64,000 nt of DNA. Source: Saxidomus purpurata (Eukaryota; Mollusca; Bivalvia; Venerida; Veneridae). A model generated the notes under the pieces. That model was given only the letters and a program-made list of their open reading frames with translations, was not told the origin of the DNA and searched no databases. Of this stretch, positions 47,540 through 58,004 are shown in pieces; within the stretch, counting starts at the first letter, position 1; each line of letters starts with the position of its first letter. Where the stretch lies: the NCBI GenBank assembly GCA_022818135.1, contig JAFMSR010000002.1, positions 21,095,085-21,159,084 of the forward strand, read 5' to 3'. Made by a program: the position numbers and the translations under genes.

Positions 47540-48900
47540 CTTTTAATCAGACCGAAAGAATAAGATCAATTAGAAGTTTCATACCTTAACAATAAAAAAT
47601 GACATCGATAAGTGTCAAAAGATCCACAGTTTTCATATCACAGTATGTGTCAAATCTGAACACCTGTCGGAGTGACTTTGGCAGGAAATTGATCCCGATG
47701 TGCGAGAAAACGGGCGTAATTAATGTTAATTGCCATCTACACTTTTCGTTAAATAAATTCTACATTAAAGACACTTTTTAGGACCGTGTTCAAGTATAAT
47801 AATTTTATACTGGAACCTTGAATTGATATGTTGATGGGTGTCAAGTGGGTGGGGTAAATTGACATTGAAGAAACTGAAAGCTTGAAATGGCGTTTTCGAA
47901 TAAATCAAGCATTTGGAACGGGGTTTTTAATATTATTTTGTAGTATTTATAGTTGTGATGATTATACAGCCCCTAATTTTGACCAATGTTTTAATAGAAA
48001 AAAGTTTTGAACAATATTTAGGTTTTTTCCGGTAGCCCGAAAGTGAAAAATGTCCCTCTAGAAATCTAAGATTATTCTTAGAGGAGAAGATAATTAAAGC
48101 GCAATGCAGTATTTATGTACTGTGGACTATGGTGATTAATTCTATGTAAAGTTTTATATCATGTTACTTTATATTGTGTTTTAGTGGGCCTATTCTATAG
48201 GTGGGGTATATAAAAACACATAGAAAAAATGAACCTCTAGGAAACAGTGATATTTTCTAGAGTGAAGAGGGTTATTAAAGTTAATCTTTATTTCAATGTA
48301 GTTTAATTCTTGGCACGCAGTTTCATATACTTTATTCCACTGCTACCATTCTTTTAGATTCAGAACCCCTGTTGAGGTGGTTTGAGTAATACTTTATTGG
48401 GGTAGTAATAAATTTAAAAGTAAAATTAAACAGACTGTTATGTATTATAAATTTTCTCACCCATTTTGGGATAAAATTTATAAAACTTTCTAGGAAATGA
48501 ACCAAAAAACAGATTAAAAATCATTTGCAAAATTATTTTGGACCCTCTGTAGAATAATGGAATGGTCCAATTGCATGACACAACTCTGCATCCAGTGGTG
48601 GATAGCAGATTCAATTAGAACCCTGGAGAAGACACATCTCACAGCCTAGATTATACAGTCTCAAAATGCCATATATGGTGTTAACATATACATGTATGTA
48701 CATGAAACATATAATCTGATGATGAAGAAGATACAATGAACTTCAATGGATGGTTAATTACTGGGCAGAAAAATGATGTACATTCCAATATCTAATTTAT
48801 CTGATGGCATAAGTAGTTTCATCAGTATAAAGACTATGAGATAATAGCATTTAGATTTTGTTTGCATATCCTATGTACATAAGTCTGATGATATTATGAG
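47540..48900. other. Transposon interior, non-coding
   Basis: No coding frame is convincing (the 60-codon frame at 47599 included). Two diverged units of about 190 bp may be present: AAAATGTCCCTCTAGAAATC (near 48049) and AAAATGAACCTCTAGGAAAC (near 48225), each followed by GATTATTCTTAGAG or GATATTTTCTAGAG and then TTAAAG. Confidence 0.4.
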
Positions 48901-48920
48901 GTGGTAACACATGTACATAT

Positions 48921-49190
48921 ACCGTCTCCCTTGGTCTAGTGGTTTAGGCATCCGCCTTTGGAGTGGGAGGTCGAAGGTTCGAAGCCCACCAGGGTCCGTT
49001 CTGATATAGCTGGTTGGTGAGCCGAGCTAGTTAAATAATGGTTACCGTATGCCTACCGCCTGGTGCCTGGCATTAAATGGTAGGATTCAGGAGGTACATG
49101 TGCTCAAAAAGTCTCTCATAAGTCAGAAATGGCTGGCCCTTTAAATAGGGGTGACACTATAATAAAAAAGCACTTTACCTTTTACTTTTA
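48921..49190 (+). mobile_element. tRNA-derived SINE
   Basis: The head is tRNA-like: A box TGGTCTAGTGG (48932-48942) and B box GGTTCGAAGCC (48976-48986), with GGCATCCGCCTTTGGAGTGG between, giving normal tRNA spacing for an internal pol III promoter. A non-tRNA body follows (GCCTACCGCCTGGTGCCTGG, CTGGCCCTTTAAATAGGGGT), with an AT-rich tail near 49160-49190. It is nested in the DNA transposon and so inserted after it or rode in with it. Target duplications are unclear. Confidence 0.8.
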
Positions 49191-52145
49191 TACTATACAT
49201 GTAGTAGATCATTTGGAAAAATTGTTCTTGGAATACACATGTAGCATTAGCAAATAATTTGATGGAAGACTGACAACAATATGAAAGAGCTAAGCAACAC
49301 TCTATATTTATAAAGAGGGGTGTAACCTCACATGTTTCAAAAACCTCAATAACTATGAGACTGCAGAATAGAGCTCAGCAATGATGGTACTTATGTTTTG
49401 TTTTAGTTATTTTTGGAATTTAGATATGTAGAAAGAACTGAAAAGATCTATATTTGTTCAAATTGATGTAAGCTAGGCATTTTAAGGAAACTATCAGAGA
49501 TGAGGAACAAATTAATTAAACCGGACAGAGTTCAAGCACCACCTCTGCCACACTTACAGGAAAAAAGGCCCTTTGAAAGATTTCTAAAATGGTTTCAATT
49601 TATGAAACTAACCAGAGGAGATCAGTGTCAGAAGTACTATATGACTACATAACTATACAACCGGTCTACTGAGACCAGAGTAAATTGTGACTTAGTTATA
49701 GATGTGATTTTCATATTATTTTCTTTATTAAGCTATTAAGATTACAAACTACACACAATTAATATAGAGGTGTTCAAAAATAAAACTACAAAAAAAAAGT
49801 GTTAGCCGGTATCACTGACTTTACGGGAAGTCCACACAAGCACAATTTTGCCATCTTAGCCTTAAAAAGAAATCTTATTTTTTAAAATGTTTTATTCATT
49901 TTATACAACATGATTATGGTACTCTTTTAGTGATATTATACTATTGTATACTTAAATAATGAGCTCTTTGCAGAACTTACTACTTAATTTAATTAGGATC
50001 TTCAGTAAAAAGAACTACTTGTAATACTAAAAATACAATTATTAATCAAGTGTGAGGGTTCTCACAAGACTGATATATATTACAAATCTAATAAAACCTA
50101 TTTCAAGGTATACAACTTGATTAAAATCAATTTTTTCTATGTGCCTCCTTCTGAAGTAAGAGAGTAAGAGTCTGTTATAGTTAAACTGGTAAGAAAGATG
50201 CAGGTGATCAGATGTAGCATCTGTATGGCCAGTGGCCAGTCCAAACCTGCAAGGATCTACTTACTGATCATGATAAAAGGGTTGATGTTTCATTCAATTG
50301 GAGGTAGTACAAGTAGGTTTGTAAGTAGAAACCGGCTTACATTTATCCTGAACCCGCCCCCTACCCCTCCGTCCCCAACATATTACAGATAATAGCCAGT
50401 GAAATTTTGTTTAATTATAATATTATATGGTGCCATACAGACAGTGCAAACTACCATACAGTATTAAATTATATATAAGATATAAATTACAGTTACAGTA
50501 TTTTATAACTGAAACAGGCATGTAACAGGTACAGTGGTTGGGCAACCCCTACCAACATGTCACCCATCACTCCCTGCTAATTTCTGTTATGTGCAGACTA
50601 TGATTTGCTAAATAATAACAAGATTGAATTTTTATGTTTTGGGTTGCCAATTTAAATCAACACCCACTAACCAGTGAAACAGCATGTTTACTACTACAAT
50701 TAAAATACTAAGAACTTACTGAATATAAAAAATTGCATTTATACAAAAATTGTTTAGGATTTTGACTAGTGACCTACAGGATGGGGTCTGATAGCAACTG
50801 GAGTAAATTAGATAACTAATTTTATCAGTCATTTGACAGTCTACTATGTTATTCTCCAACAACCTTTATACACATTAACTTAGGGCTTTTCTTAGACTGA
50901 GAATAATTATTAATAGTGAAACCATGCAAGTCCAAGCTTATCCATTTCTGGCTTGAATTTTAGTCTCTGTGTGGTGAAAGCTATGCAGTCAAATAGCCAG
51001 TGAGGGGTGTTACATTTTACAATGCACTAGATGCAAACCTGGTCAACCCAAAGTATGTACCAACCCGAGCTGTTGGTAGTAAGTTTGCGCCCAGCCTAAG
51101 ATGTGTGATTGATTTGTCCATTTTGTAATTTGTCAAGTATCCCATAGGACGGCCAGGTCGCACTGTTTTGCGGCAAAATGTGTTTGTTTTAAGTTTCAAT
51201 TCTCTACACCATCCATCCAGGATAGTGGTTTGAATCCCAGCATATATTTCTGTGGGTGAGTATGGTATGTCCTGGATCATGGCCCTAAACCAGGCCCCTT
51301 TTGTCTGCATCATCTGCTCTCATTACCAGATATTATCATAAACCTACATGAGCTGGGCACTATAACATGGTAACTGGTAAGCCTTTTTAGGCATTGATAA
51401 AATTTATGAATAATAATAATGTATTCAATAACTCTGGTCTAGAATGACTTTTTTTATTTCATTGAGAACAGAGATGATAGTGAATCTGAAAATATATACA
51501 ATATAGCAAGTTTTTTGGGTTGATGATGTAAAAGACAGCTCAATGCAGTGTCTATTGTTATCATTTCTGGTATAATTGCAAGAACAGGTTATAGAGTATT
51601 CCTGATAAATGGAACAATAATTTGTAAATCTTCCTATGATGGCAACATACATGTTTAGATGGATTACAACAGCTGAAGCTAATATACCAGAGCCTGGATT
51701 TTTAGACCCATCTGTGTATATATGTAGATGTCCAGAATAAAAATATCTGATCTATCATTTGAGTTTCTAACTTTGCGAGATGCGGTATGTCAGATTTGAT
51801 CATTTTGTTTTCATAGGGCACTTGTAGGAGGATCTTACAAAATAGCCGTGCTTTATGATCTCACTGACCAAAACCTTGACTTTCGCTCAATATTTGAGAA
51901 TCTATTCCTGGCGCCCCAGTCTAAGGGGCGAACCCCAGCCTCAAGTTCAAACAGGTAGGCAGGAGTAGAGGACAACGCACAAAGGGCCAGCTGGAGGCCT
52001 TAATTAATTTTGGACAATATTCAGACCCTGTTTTGAATGACAATGAGGCATTTGATGAGACTCAAACTAATTATTCAGTCAAAGACAATACCTAATTACC
52101 TCTTTCTCTTTATGTCAGCTAACGAATATATTATTCCAATCAGGC
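49191..52145. other. Transposon interior, non-coding
   Basis: The frame at 51017-51313 (-) is open for 98 codons but has no recognisable motif, and GGGATTCAAACC inside it is only a lone B-box-like match. A C-rich patch at 50350-50375 and GGCGCCCCAGTCTAAGGGGC near 51911 break the AT-rich background. No transposase or captured gene could be supported. Confidence 0.4.
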
Positions 52146-52151
52146 AGTATA

Positions 52152-52220
52152 GGGGACATTTTGGTCATATGGGGGGACGTTTTGGTCTGGGGACGTTTTG
52201 TTTTGGGGACGTTTTGGATT
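52152..52220 (+). repeat. GGGGACGTTTTG tandem motif, 4 copies
   Basis: GGGGACATTTTG, then three copies of GGGGACGTTTTG spaced 16-19 bases apart, near the right end of the transposon interior. Function unknown. Confidence 0.75.
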
Positions 52221-52560
52221 GCTTCGGACTTTAAATGTTTTCGTAAAAGTGTAGTTGATTCGGCGTATTATTTGCATATAGCCAATAAAACACTGTTAAC
52301 TTCATACCTACGATATGTTGCTTCGATACAGGCGTACCTTGTCTGCTGCACTTTAATGAATGCATTGACAACAGCAGTTTAGATAAAAAAGATGTCCTTT
52401 CCGTTGCAAAAATAGACCTAAATTTCGGATATGAGGTGAAAATGTCTTCGACCTGTCCCGGAAGTCTTTCTCGCTCGCAACTACACCAAATAATATAAAC
52501 CGAAATCAGCACTTTTTTGGGGGAGATGTGCACGCTAAGTAAAACGATTAACTACGAAAT
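52221..52560. other. Transposon interior near the right end
   Basis: A 100-codon minus-strand frame (52231-52533) contains no motif I recognise. It begins beside the subterminal array and could be the remnant of a first exon. That is speculation, so it is not called as a gene. Confidence 0.3.
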
Positions 52561-52750
52561 ACACCATCGAATCGTACGTATACCGTATGGATTATCGTGC
52601 ATCGCGAATCGTATATCGTTATAGTATATGGTGCACGTTGCACGATGAATGATACGATATGATACACGATATACGATTGACAAAATACACGATGAGTGCA
52701 CGCACGTTATACGCACGTTGCACGCACGTTATACGCACGATATACGCAAA
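52560..52750 (+). repeat. Right subterminal array of CACGAT/ACGCACG words
   Basis: Repeated words GTGCACGTTGCACGATG, ACACGATATACGATTG, GCACGCACGTTATACGCACG and CACGTTATACGCACGATA lead up to the right inverted repeat. The words are mainly in the same strand orientation as in the left array, unlike the inverted terminal repeats themselves. Confidence 0.75.
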
Positions 52751-52753
52751 TTT

Positions 52754-52779
52754 TGACAACTGTTACGTTCCGACTACTG
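52754..52779 (-). repeat. Right terminal inverted repeat (26 bp)
   Basis: An exact reverse complement of 47310-47335, followed by the duplicated TA. Confidence 0.9.
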
Positions 52780-52781
52780 TA

Positions 52782-53752
52782 CTCACAAGTCAGCTCTCAC
52801 TGCCTTAAATGGCTGGAGAACAGGCATTGAATTCTAAAAGAGTTCTTATGCATCTATTAACAAAATTATATAAATATGGTCAGTTGTCTAAAGATGCGTA
52901 TTTTAAAATCTTTGACACAAAAATCTTACCAGTGTTGTTGTATGGCTCAGAACTTTGGGGAACAACTAAATTGTATACTGTAGAGCAAATTCAGATTTAT
53001 GCCTGCAAAAGGTATATGTGTGTACCACAAAAAACGTCTAATGCTGCGGTAGTAGGGGAGTGCGGAAGATACCCAATTTTTGTTTCTGCGGCAAAACGAA
53101 CAATTAAATATTGGTTACACATTCTAAAATTGAGTCAACATAGGTATGTTCGTAAAGCATATGAAATGATGTATATTTCTGATCAGACTGGTCAAAAGAA
53201 CTGGGTATCTTGTGTAAAGAAGTTATTGATGCATTCAGGTTTAGGATATGTGTGGGTAGATCAAGGAGTAACCAATAAAATATTATTTCTTCAAACTTTC
53301 AAGCAAAGATTGACTGATCAGTATATGCAGGAGTGGTCAGCAACTGTTAGAGACAGTGGAAAACTTTGTACTTATGTTTTGTTCAAAGCAAACTTTGAGC
53401 ATGAATCCTATTTGAACTGATTATTGTTAAAAAATTCAGACATGCCCTTTCAAAATTGAGATGTTCCTCACATAATCTTGACATAGAAAGAGGAAGATAT
53501 GAAAATACACCAAGGGAAGAACGTATTTGTAGATTGTGCCACTGTGAAGTAGAGACTGAATACCATTTCGTACTTAAGTGTCGTTGTTATAATGAACTTA
53601 GAGCACAATACATACCAAATAAGTTCTATACAGATGCCAATATACACAAATTCATCGTACTAATGGCAAACAAAAATGTAAATATATTAGTCAACTTAGC
53701 AAAGTATGTTTGGTACGCATTTAAACTTAGAACGGAGTTGTTGGATACTTAA
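52782..53752 (+). pseudogene. LINE post-RT region and Cys/His-rich C-terminus
   Basis: This continues the RT frame from 47309 with LTSQLSL, a premature TAA at 52806-52808, then MAGEQALNSKRVLMHLLTKL and the landmark ILPVLLYGSELWG. The long frame ends at 53418, and the protein continues in a second frame (VKKFRHALSKLRCSSHNLDI, ERGRYENTPREERICRLC, EYHFVLKC) to the stop at 53752. The closing CxxCx(n)HxxxxC pattern is the usual end of CR1/L2-type ORF2 proteins. One stop and one frameshift mark it as inactive. Confidence 0.85.
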
Positions 53753-53919
53753 TTGATAAAGAGTAGTAGCTGTATCAGTATCTGTTAAACAGAGAAATTG
53801 TATTCTAAGCAAATGTGCATATATATTTCCTAAATACAACATTGCGCGTCAGTATCTAGTTGGTATGTTTACTTAACAATATGTCCAGTATAACTGTTAT
53901 TACATAAAATTTATGTCTC

Positions 53920-54620
53920 ATATATTATGAGTATAATGTAGTATACATAAAATAGTATTGTTATTATTACAAATATACTGTAATTAAAACTGGTATTATA
54001 TTGTTAATATTATAGGTATACTGTAACTAAGAATTGGTATTCTTAATATTATATGTATACTGTAAATAAAAAAACTGGTATGAATAATACTATTAGTATA
54101 CTGTATATAAAAACTGGTGTTGTTGTTAAAGCAATTAAAACTGGTATTGTTAATACTATAAGTATACTGTACTTAAAACTAGTATTGGTGATATTATACT
54201 GTAGTTAAAACTTGTATTGATAATATTATAAGTACATGTATACTTAAATTAACAACTAGTATTGTATTGTTAGTTTTATATGAATACTGCACGTAAAGAC
54301 TGGTATTGGCTATGTGATCATACTGAGATTAAAAACTTGTATTATATTAAGTTACTGTAAACGTATTTAAAACTGGTATTGTTTATAAGTTAATATAACT
54401 AATAACTAGTACTTGGATATTACAAGTAACTAATAACTAGTACTGGAATATTACAAGTAAACTGAAATTAACTTCTGTATTGTCAATATAACAAATTACC
54501 GTAATCAAACATTGGTTTGTTAATGTTATAAGAATACTGTAATTAGAAATGATATTGTAAATGTCGCAAGGAAATAACTGGTATGGTTAATATTATAAGA
54601 ATACTGTACTTATTGTATTG
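53920..54620 (+). repeat. Minisatellite-like 3' UTR of the LINE
   Basis: Some 14 diverged units, roughly 40-55 bp each, share TATACTGTAATTAAAACTGG, TATTGTTAATATTATAAG and similar phrases. The array lies between the ORF2 stop and the LINE 3' end, inside the target duplications, so it belongs to the element. Unit lengths vary, and middle copies (54230-54480) are most diverged. Confidence 0.75.
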
Positions 54621-54738
54621 TAAATTTTCTCTGATAGGGCTTACATCACACAACGCAAATGTATATAAAGATAGGTACCATATGTTGTTATGGGCTGGTG
54701 GCCTTAAGACAAATAAAATGTTTGAGTTTGAGTTTGAG
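54620..54738 (+). repeat. LINE 3' terminus with (TTTGAG)3 tail
   Basis: TCTGATAGGGCTTACATCAC, GGGCTGGTGGCCTTAAGAC and AAATAAAATG lead into TTTGAGTTTGAGTTTGAG ending at 54738. Non-poly(A) short-repeat tails are characteristic of CR1/L2-like LINEs. Confidence 0.75.
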
Positions 54739-54747
54739 TATAACTTA
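54739..54747 (+). repeat. Right target-site duplication of the LINE
   Basis: TATAACTTA, identical to 46713-46721. Confidence 0.75.
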
Positions 54748-56340
54748 TGGTATCCGAAGTAGCTTAATGTTAAGTATTGTGGCGCACATATAACGTAATT
54801 TGAAATGCGCACAAAGTTAAACAAGACTAAATAAATTAAAAGAAGTTACCGTTTACACGATCATCCAGAATACGTTAAGTTTAATTTCTTTCCATCATGG
54901 TGTAACGTGCCGTTTCAGTTCCGTTAGTTACATACATTTGGACAAGGGCAATTTTAAAATAAAGTGAATTTAAGAGAAATACCCGCCATTATCACAGAAG
55001 TAGACACCATGATATTGAAAGTTATGATTGCCAAATATAGAACTGGTGTCTTTTCTTCAGGATGCCGTTTGAAAAACATATCGGCTGCATTTTAAAGGAC
55101 TTTTGCAATAGCAAATAAAAATATCTGTTTCTAGCATTTGAAATAATATCAAACGGAAAGAAAACTTGAAATGCTACAAACACGATATGAATGCGTTTTT
55201 GAATAACTGTAATAAATACATTAACTATTTAAATATGTTTTCAAAAAAGGTCAATAATCAAGATACTCTCGAAATGCACACGCTATACATGTAAATGCAA
55301 TTGTTCATTGTGACATTGAACATTTGACAGGTAGCATTAAAGTTATGAAAACCGAAGGCTATTGAGAACAGTTTTTATTGGTAACACAGTTAAGATAAAC
55401 TCAAAGATCCTGTATTCTTCCCCGAGGCCTGTGTCATGTATCGAACGTTTGTTCATTTCCATCTTTTTAAATATGAACATATAAATAATACTGCTATTGG
55501 TTAGAATAGGTGATTCAAATATACAGTGCCAATAATTTGAAATATTTGTCAAGTACTTGATGCATATATAATTAAGAAAACTGAATCGAATATGTGTAGT
55601 TACAGATAGAGTACTGTTTGCGAGAATAATAAGTTAAACGTTATTTCCAGAAGGCGTAGCTTCCGAATAAAAACGTTATTGTTCAAGTAAAGAGCTTTCT
55701 ATCTTATTTGCATAGAGGCCAATTTCCTATACTATTTAATTGAAACTATTTTCTATTTCAGATAGAGCACAATTTTAAGCTCCGTCCCCTTGCTTGGAAT
55801 AACATGTATGTTCCGAACAAAAATGATTTCATAAGATAAAGAGAGATAATATCAACTTAATGTCTTTATATACTGTTATTGTTCTGATTCGGACAATCAT
55901 ATAACATAAAGAAAAATATTAAAAATAGGGTAAGCTAAAGATATGGTTATTCGTTACTGTATTTCCTATCAATGACCTATATCAATGCATAAAGTATAAA
56001 TTCAAATCTTTTTCATGCTTTTTAGTTTAGACCCGGACAACACTGTACCCACCAGGAGATAATTGTAAACTAGGAAGAGCTGTGGTTATTGTTCCTTGTC
56101 ACTGCACTGTCTCTCTATTACTTCTATCAATGTATGAAGTAGCAATTAAAATTATTTGATACCTTTCGAGTTTGCTCCAAACGTGAAGTGTTCGGATGGA
56201 AAAACGAACAGTCGAAAGAACGAACTGACAGACATACATACAATCAGCGTCTTCGAGGAGCATATAAATCTCCAGTTGTAGAAACTTAATGTACATATGC
56301 CAGGTCACAGAGGTGATTAAGTGCATTACTGGTATAATGC
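54748..56340. other. AT-rich non-coding DNA, no gene seen
   Basis: A small imperfect stem (CAGAAGGCGTAGCTTCCG near 55651) is the only structure seen. No gene could be supported. Confidence 0.5.
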
Positions 56341-56344
56341 TAGA

Positions 56345-56578
56345 CTATTGATCGTACATAATGTGCAAATTTCCAGTTATATAATAGTAAACATATACAT
56401 TCTTCGAAACTTGCACATTAATCCCGTATTTAGTTTCAACAATATCTAAAGCAACGTCATAGTTGTTACTGCGTAGGTGTTGTTGCATTCTTTTTGCCAG
56501 GGAACTGCCAGTCACACTGTTATATTTTACCTCATTAACTATACTTGCCTCTCCTTTTCTTGTTGCATTTCTTCTCAA
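56345..56578 (-). CDS. Short hypothetical frame next to the hammerhead-like motif
   Basis: A 77-codon open frame that begins at a TTG. Its first internal ATG is at Met31. The composition looks fairly protein-like (VTGSSLAKRMQQHLRSNNYD, then VALDIVETKYGINVQVSK). No family is recognised. It starts 33 bp downstream, on the same strand, of the hammerhead-like motif, so it could be part of the same retroelement. Stops lie just upstream of the TTG in the same frame. Confidence 0.25.
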   Translation of the reverse strand: MRRNATRKGEASIVNEVKYNSVTGSSLAKRMQQHLRSNNYDVALDIVETKYGINVQVSKNVYVYYYITGNLHIMYDQ

Positions 56579-56610
56579 AGTTAATTCTTAATAAAAGAAC
56601 ACAAACTCTA

Positions 56611-56659
56611 GTTTCACACCGCGTTTCGACTTTTAATCATAGTCTTCATCAGGTGAAAC
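56611..56659 (-). ncRNA. Hammerhead-ribozyme-like motif
   Basis: On the minus strand, GTTTCAC (56659-56653) is followed by the core CTGATGA (56652-56646), one A, a 4-bp stem GACT/AGTC (56644-56641 with 56631-56628) with a 9-base loop, then GAAA (56627-56624), CGCGGT, and GTGAAAC (56617-56611), which pairs perfectly with the first GTTTCAC over 7 bp. Both conserved core strands of a type I hammerhead, with stems I and II, are therefore present. Stem III is minimal and the expected UH before the cleavage site is not clean, so activity is uncertain. Such motifs with very short stem III are known from Penelope-like retroelements. Confidence 0.5.
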
Positions 56660-56664
56660 ATAAA

Positions 56665-58000
56665 AAAGAAAGTGAATACATTCTATATACATGTACCATT
56701 AGAAAAATGGTTTCTGGTTAAAAACGCTTAATCCAAGCAGACGATTGTGTTTATATTCGTCTATTCAATGTGAATTATTTAAAGCGGAGTAATCAGCGGT
56801 GTCCAGCCATACATATTTCTTGCCAGACGACCTCTGTTTTTATATGTAAATTTCGACCAAACAGATTGTAATACATATTTCATACCCCAAATGAGTACAA
56901 AAACACTATGGTCGCTCAACAATGTTTTCAGCCTGTTAAGTCATGTTACACGGTTACGTGACAATTGACGTTATAGTGACCCATGTGCTTTTAATGCAAT
57001 ACCCGTACAGAATTACGTCAGTGGAAGATCTGAAAAATAACAATGAACTTCAAAAACGGTTAAGTCAATCACTAGCGGGGAATCTACCTACGAATCGGTG
57101 GCACCCAACTGCCGAAGGCATCTACCAAAAGCCAATCACATTTTCCATGTAAATAAAGTGAAATTATAAGATACTTACAAAGTAATCTTCAGTATACGCA
57201 CTTGTAATTCAATATAAAAATGATTCAAAAACACTTTTAAAATTCCAATTTACGGATATTGCTTAGTATGAAAGAATGAAACTGTAGCGTAAGGTAAATT
57301 ACACACTTGACAATTTTCTACATTGTGTATCTATGAGATTTTAATTATTAATCTAATCCCCTTTTACATGAAAGTCATTGGCAGCTAGTCGTATGTTAAA
57401 CTGGATCAAAAAATGTTATACTTCTGTGAGGTTATTACATCTACAAAGTTAAGGCGACTTGCTATTTATAAAATCTGCATCTACGAAGATCATTACCATA
57501 ATGGACGTTGAACTTATTAGTATTAAATTTGACACTCATGGCCTCAACAATATGTACGTTTTGAATTTTCATAAAAATGAAACATTTTACAGGTACAGTG
57601 TCAAACACAGTTACAATTAACAAACCACAAAATATGCATCCTCTTCACTCTGTCCATATATAAGTAGGCGACATAACTCTTAAATGGAGCCATAGAGAAT
57701 GAAACGTGACTACTTAAGTCAGTCACACATGCAGAACATTTCCAAGGTTCTTTGATTCGTTGATTTTGTTTCAGTAAAAGAACCTATATTTCGGTGAAAG
57801 AAGTTCAAAATTAGTAATTAATTACTGTTTTGTTGACTTCTAAGTGTGTAAGGTTCGGGAAGTTGTATGTTTCTCCAGTTTTGACTTAATACAATAAGCA
57901 CCGATCAAATGAGTCTAGAGACTTGTTTAAAAACAGCAGACAAAGAACATTTTACACGAACATTGAACATAAAAGTCGAAAGCTTTTGACAAATACAGTC
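56665..58000. other. Non-coding DNA, one weak frame
   Basis: The frame at 56943-57152 (+), ending LPTNRWHPTAEGIYQKPITF, is mildly protein-like but has no family, splice or promoter support. Nothing else was seen. Confidence 0.35.
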
Positions 58001-58004
58001 AGCC

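Larger units (their letters stand above)
47310..52779. mobile_element. 5,470-bp TIR DNA transposon, non-autonomous
   Basis: The ends are perfect 26-bp inverted repeats: CAGTAGTCGGAACGTAACAG then TTGTCA on the left, and the reverse complement on the right (52754-52779). A TA dinucleotide is duplicated (47308-47309 and 52780-52781). Removing the element plus one TA rejoins the LINE codons Val-Leu-Leu-Thr-Ser-Gln in frame, which proves the borders. Both ends carry about 200 bp of subterminal ACGC/CACGAT arrays. The interior has no frame above 100 codons and no transposase motif on either strand, so movement would need an enzyme supplied elsewhere. A TA duplication and CAGT-type ends suit the Tc1/mariner group but do not prove it. 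A SINE is nested inside. Confidence 0.85.
46722..54738 (+). mobile_element. 5'-truncated CR1/L2-like LINE, split by a DNA transposon
   Basis: The LINE runs from 46722 to 47309 and resumes after the DNA transposon, for about 2.55 kb of its own sequence. It starts inside the reverse transcriptase (5' truncation), continues through the post-RT region and a Cys/His-rich end, then a long minisatellite-like 3' UTR, and finishes in three TTTGAG units. A 9-bp target duplication (TATAACTTA) flanks it. Truncation at the 5' end and a tandem-repeat tail are usual for CR1/L2-type elements. The copy is dead: it carries a ~50-bp insert, the transposon, an in-frame stop and a frameshift. No endonuclease region is present. 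Confidence 0.8.

Noticed and set aside
51017..51313. A 98-codon minus-strand frame in the transposon as the missing transposase
   Set aside because: No catalytic Asp/Glu triad context, no DNA-binding motif and too short. The GGGATTCAAACC inside it is only a solitary B-box-like match.
52231..52533. A 100-codon minus-strand frame near the transposon end
   Set aside because: No motif recognised and no splice partner could be found, so it is left unassigned.
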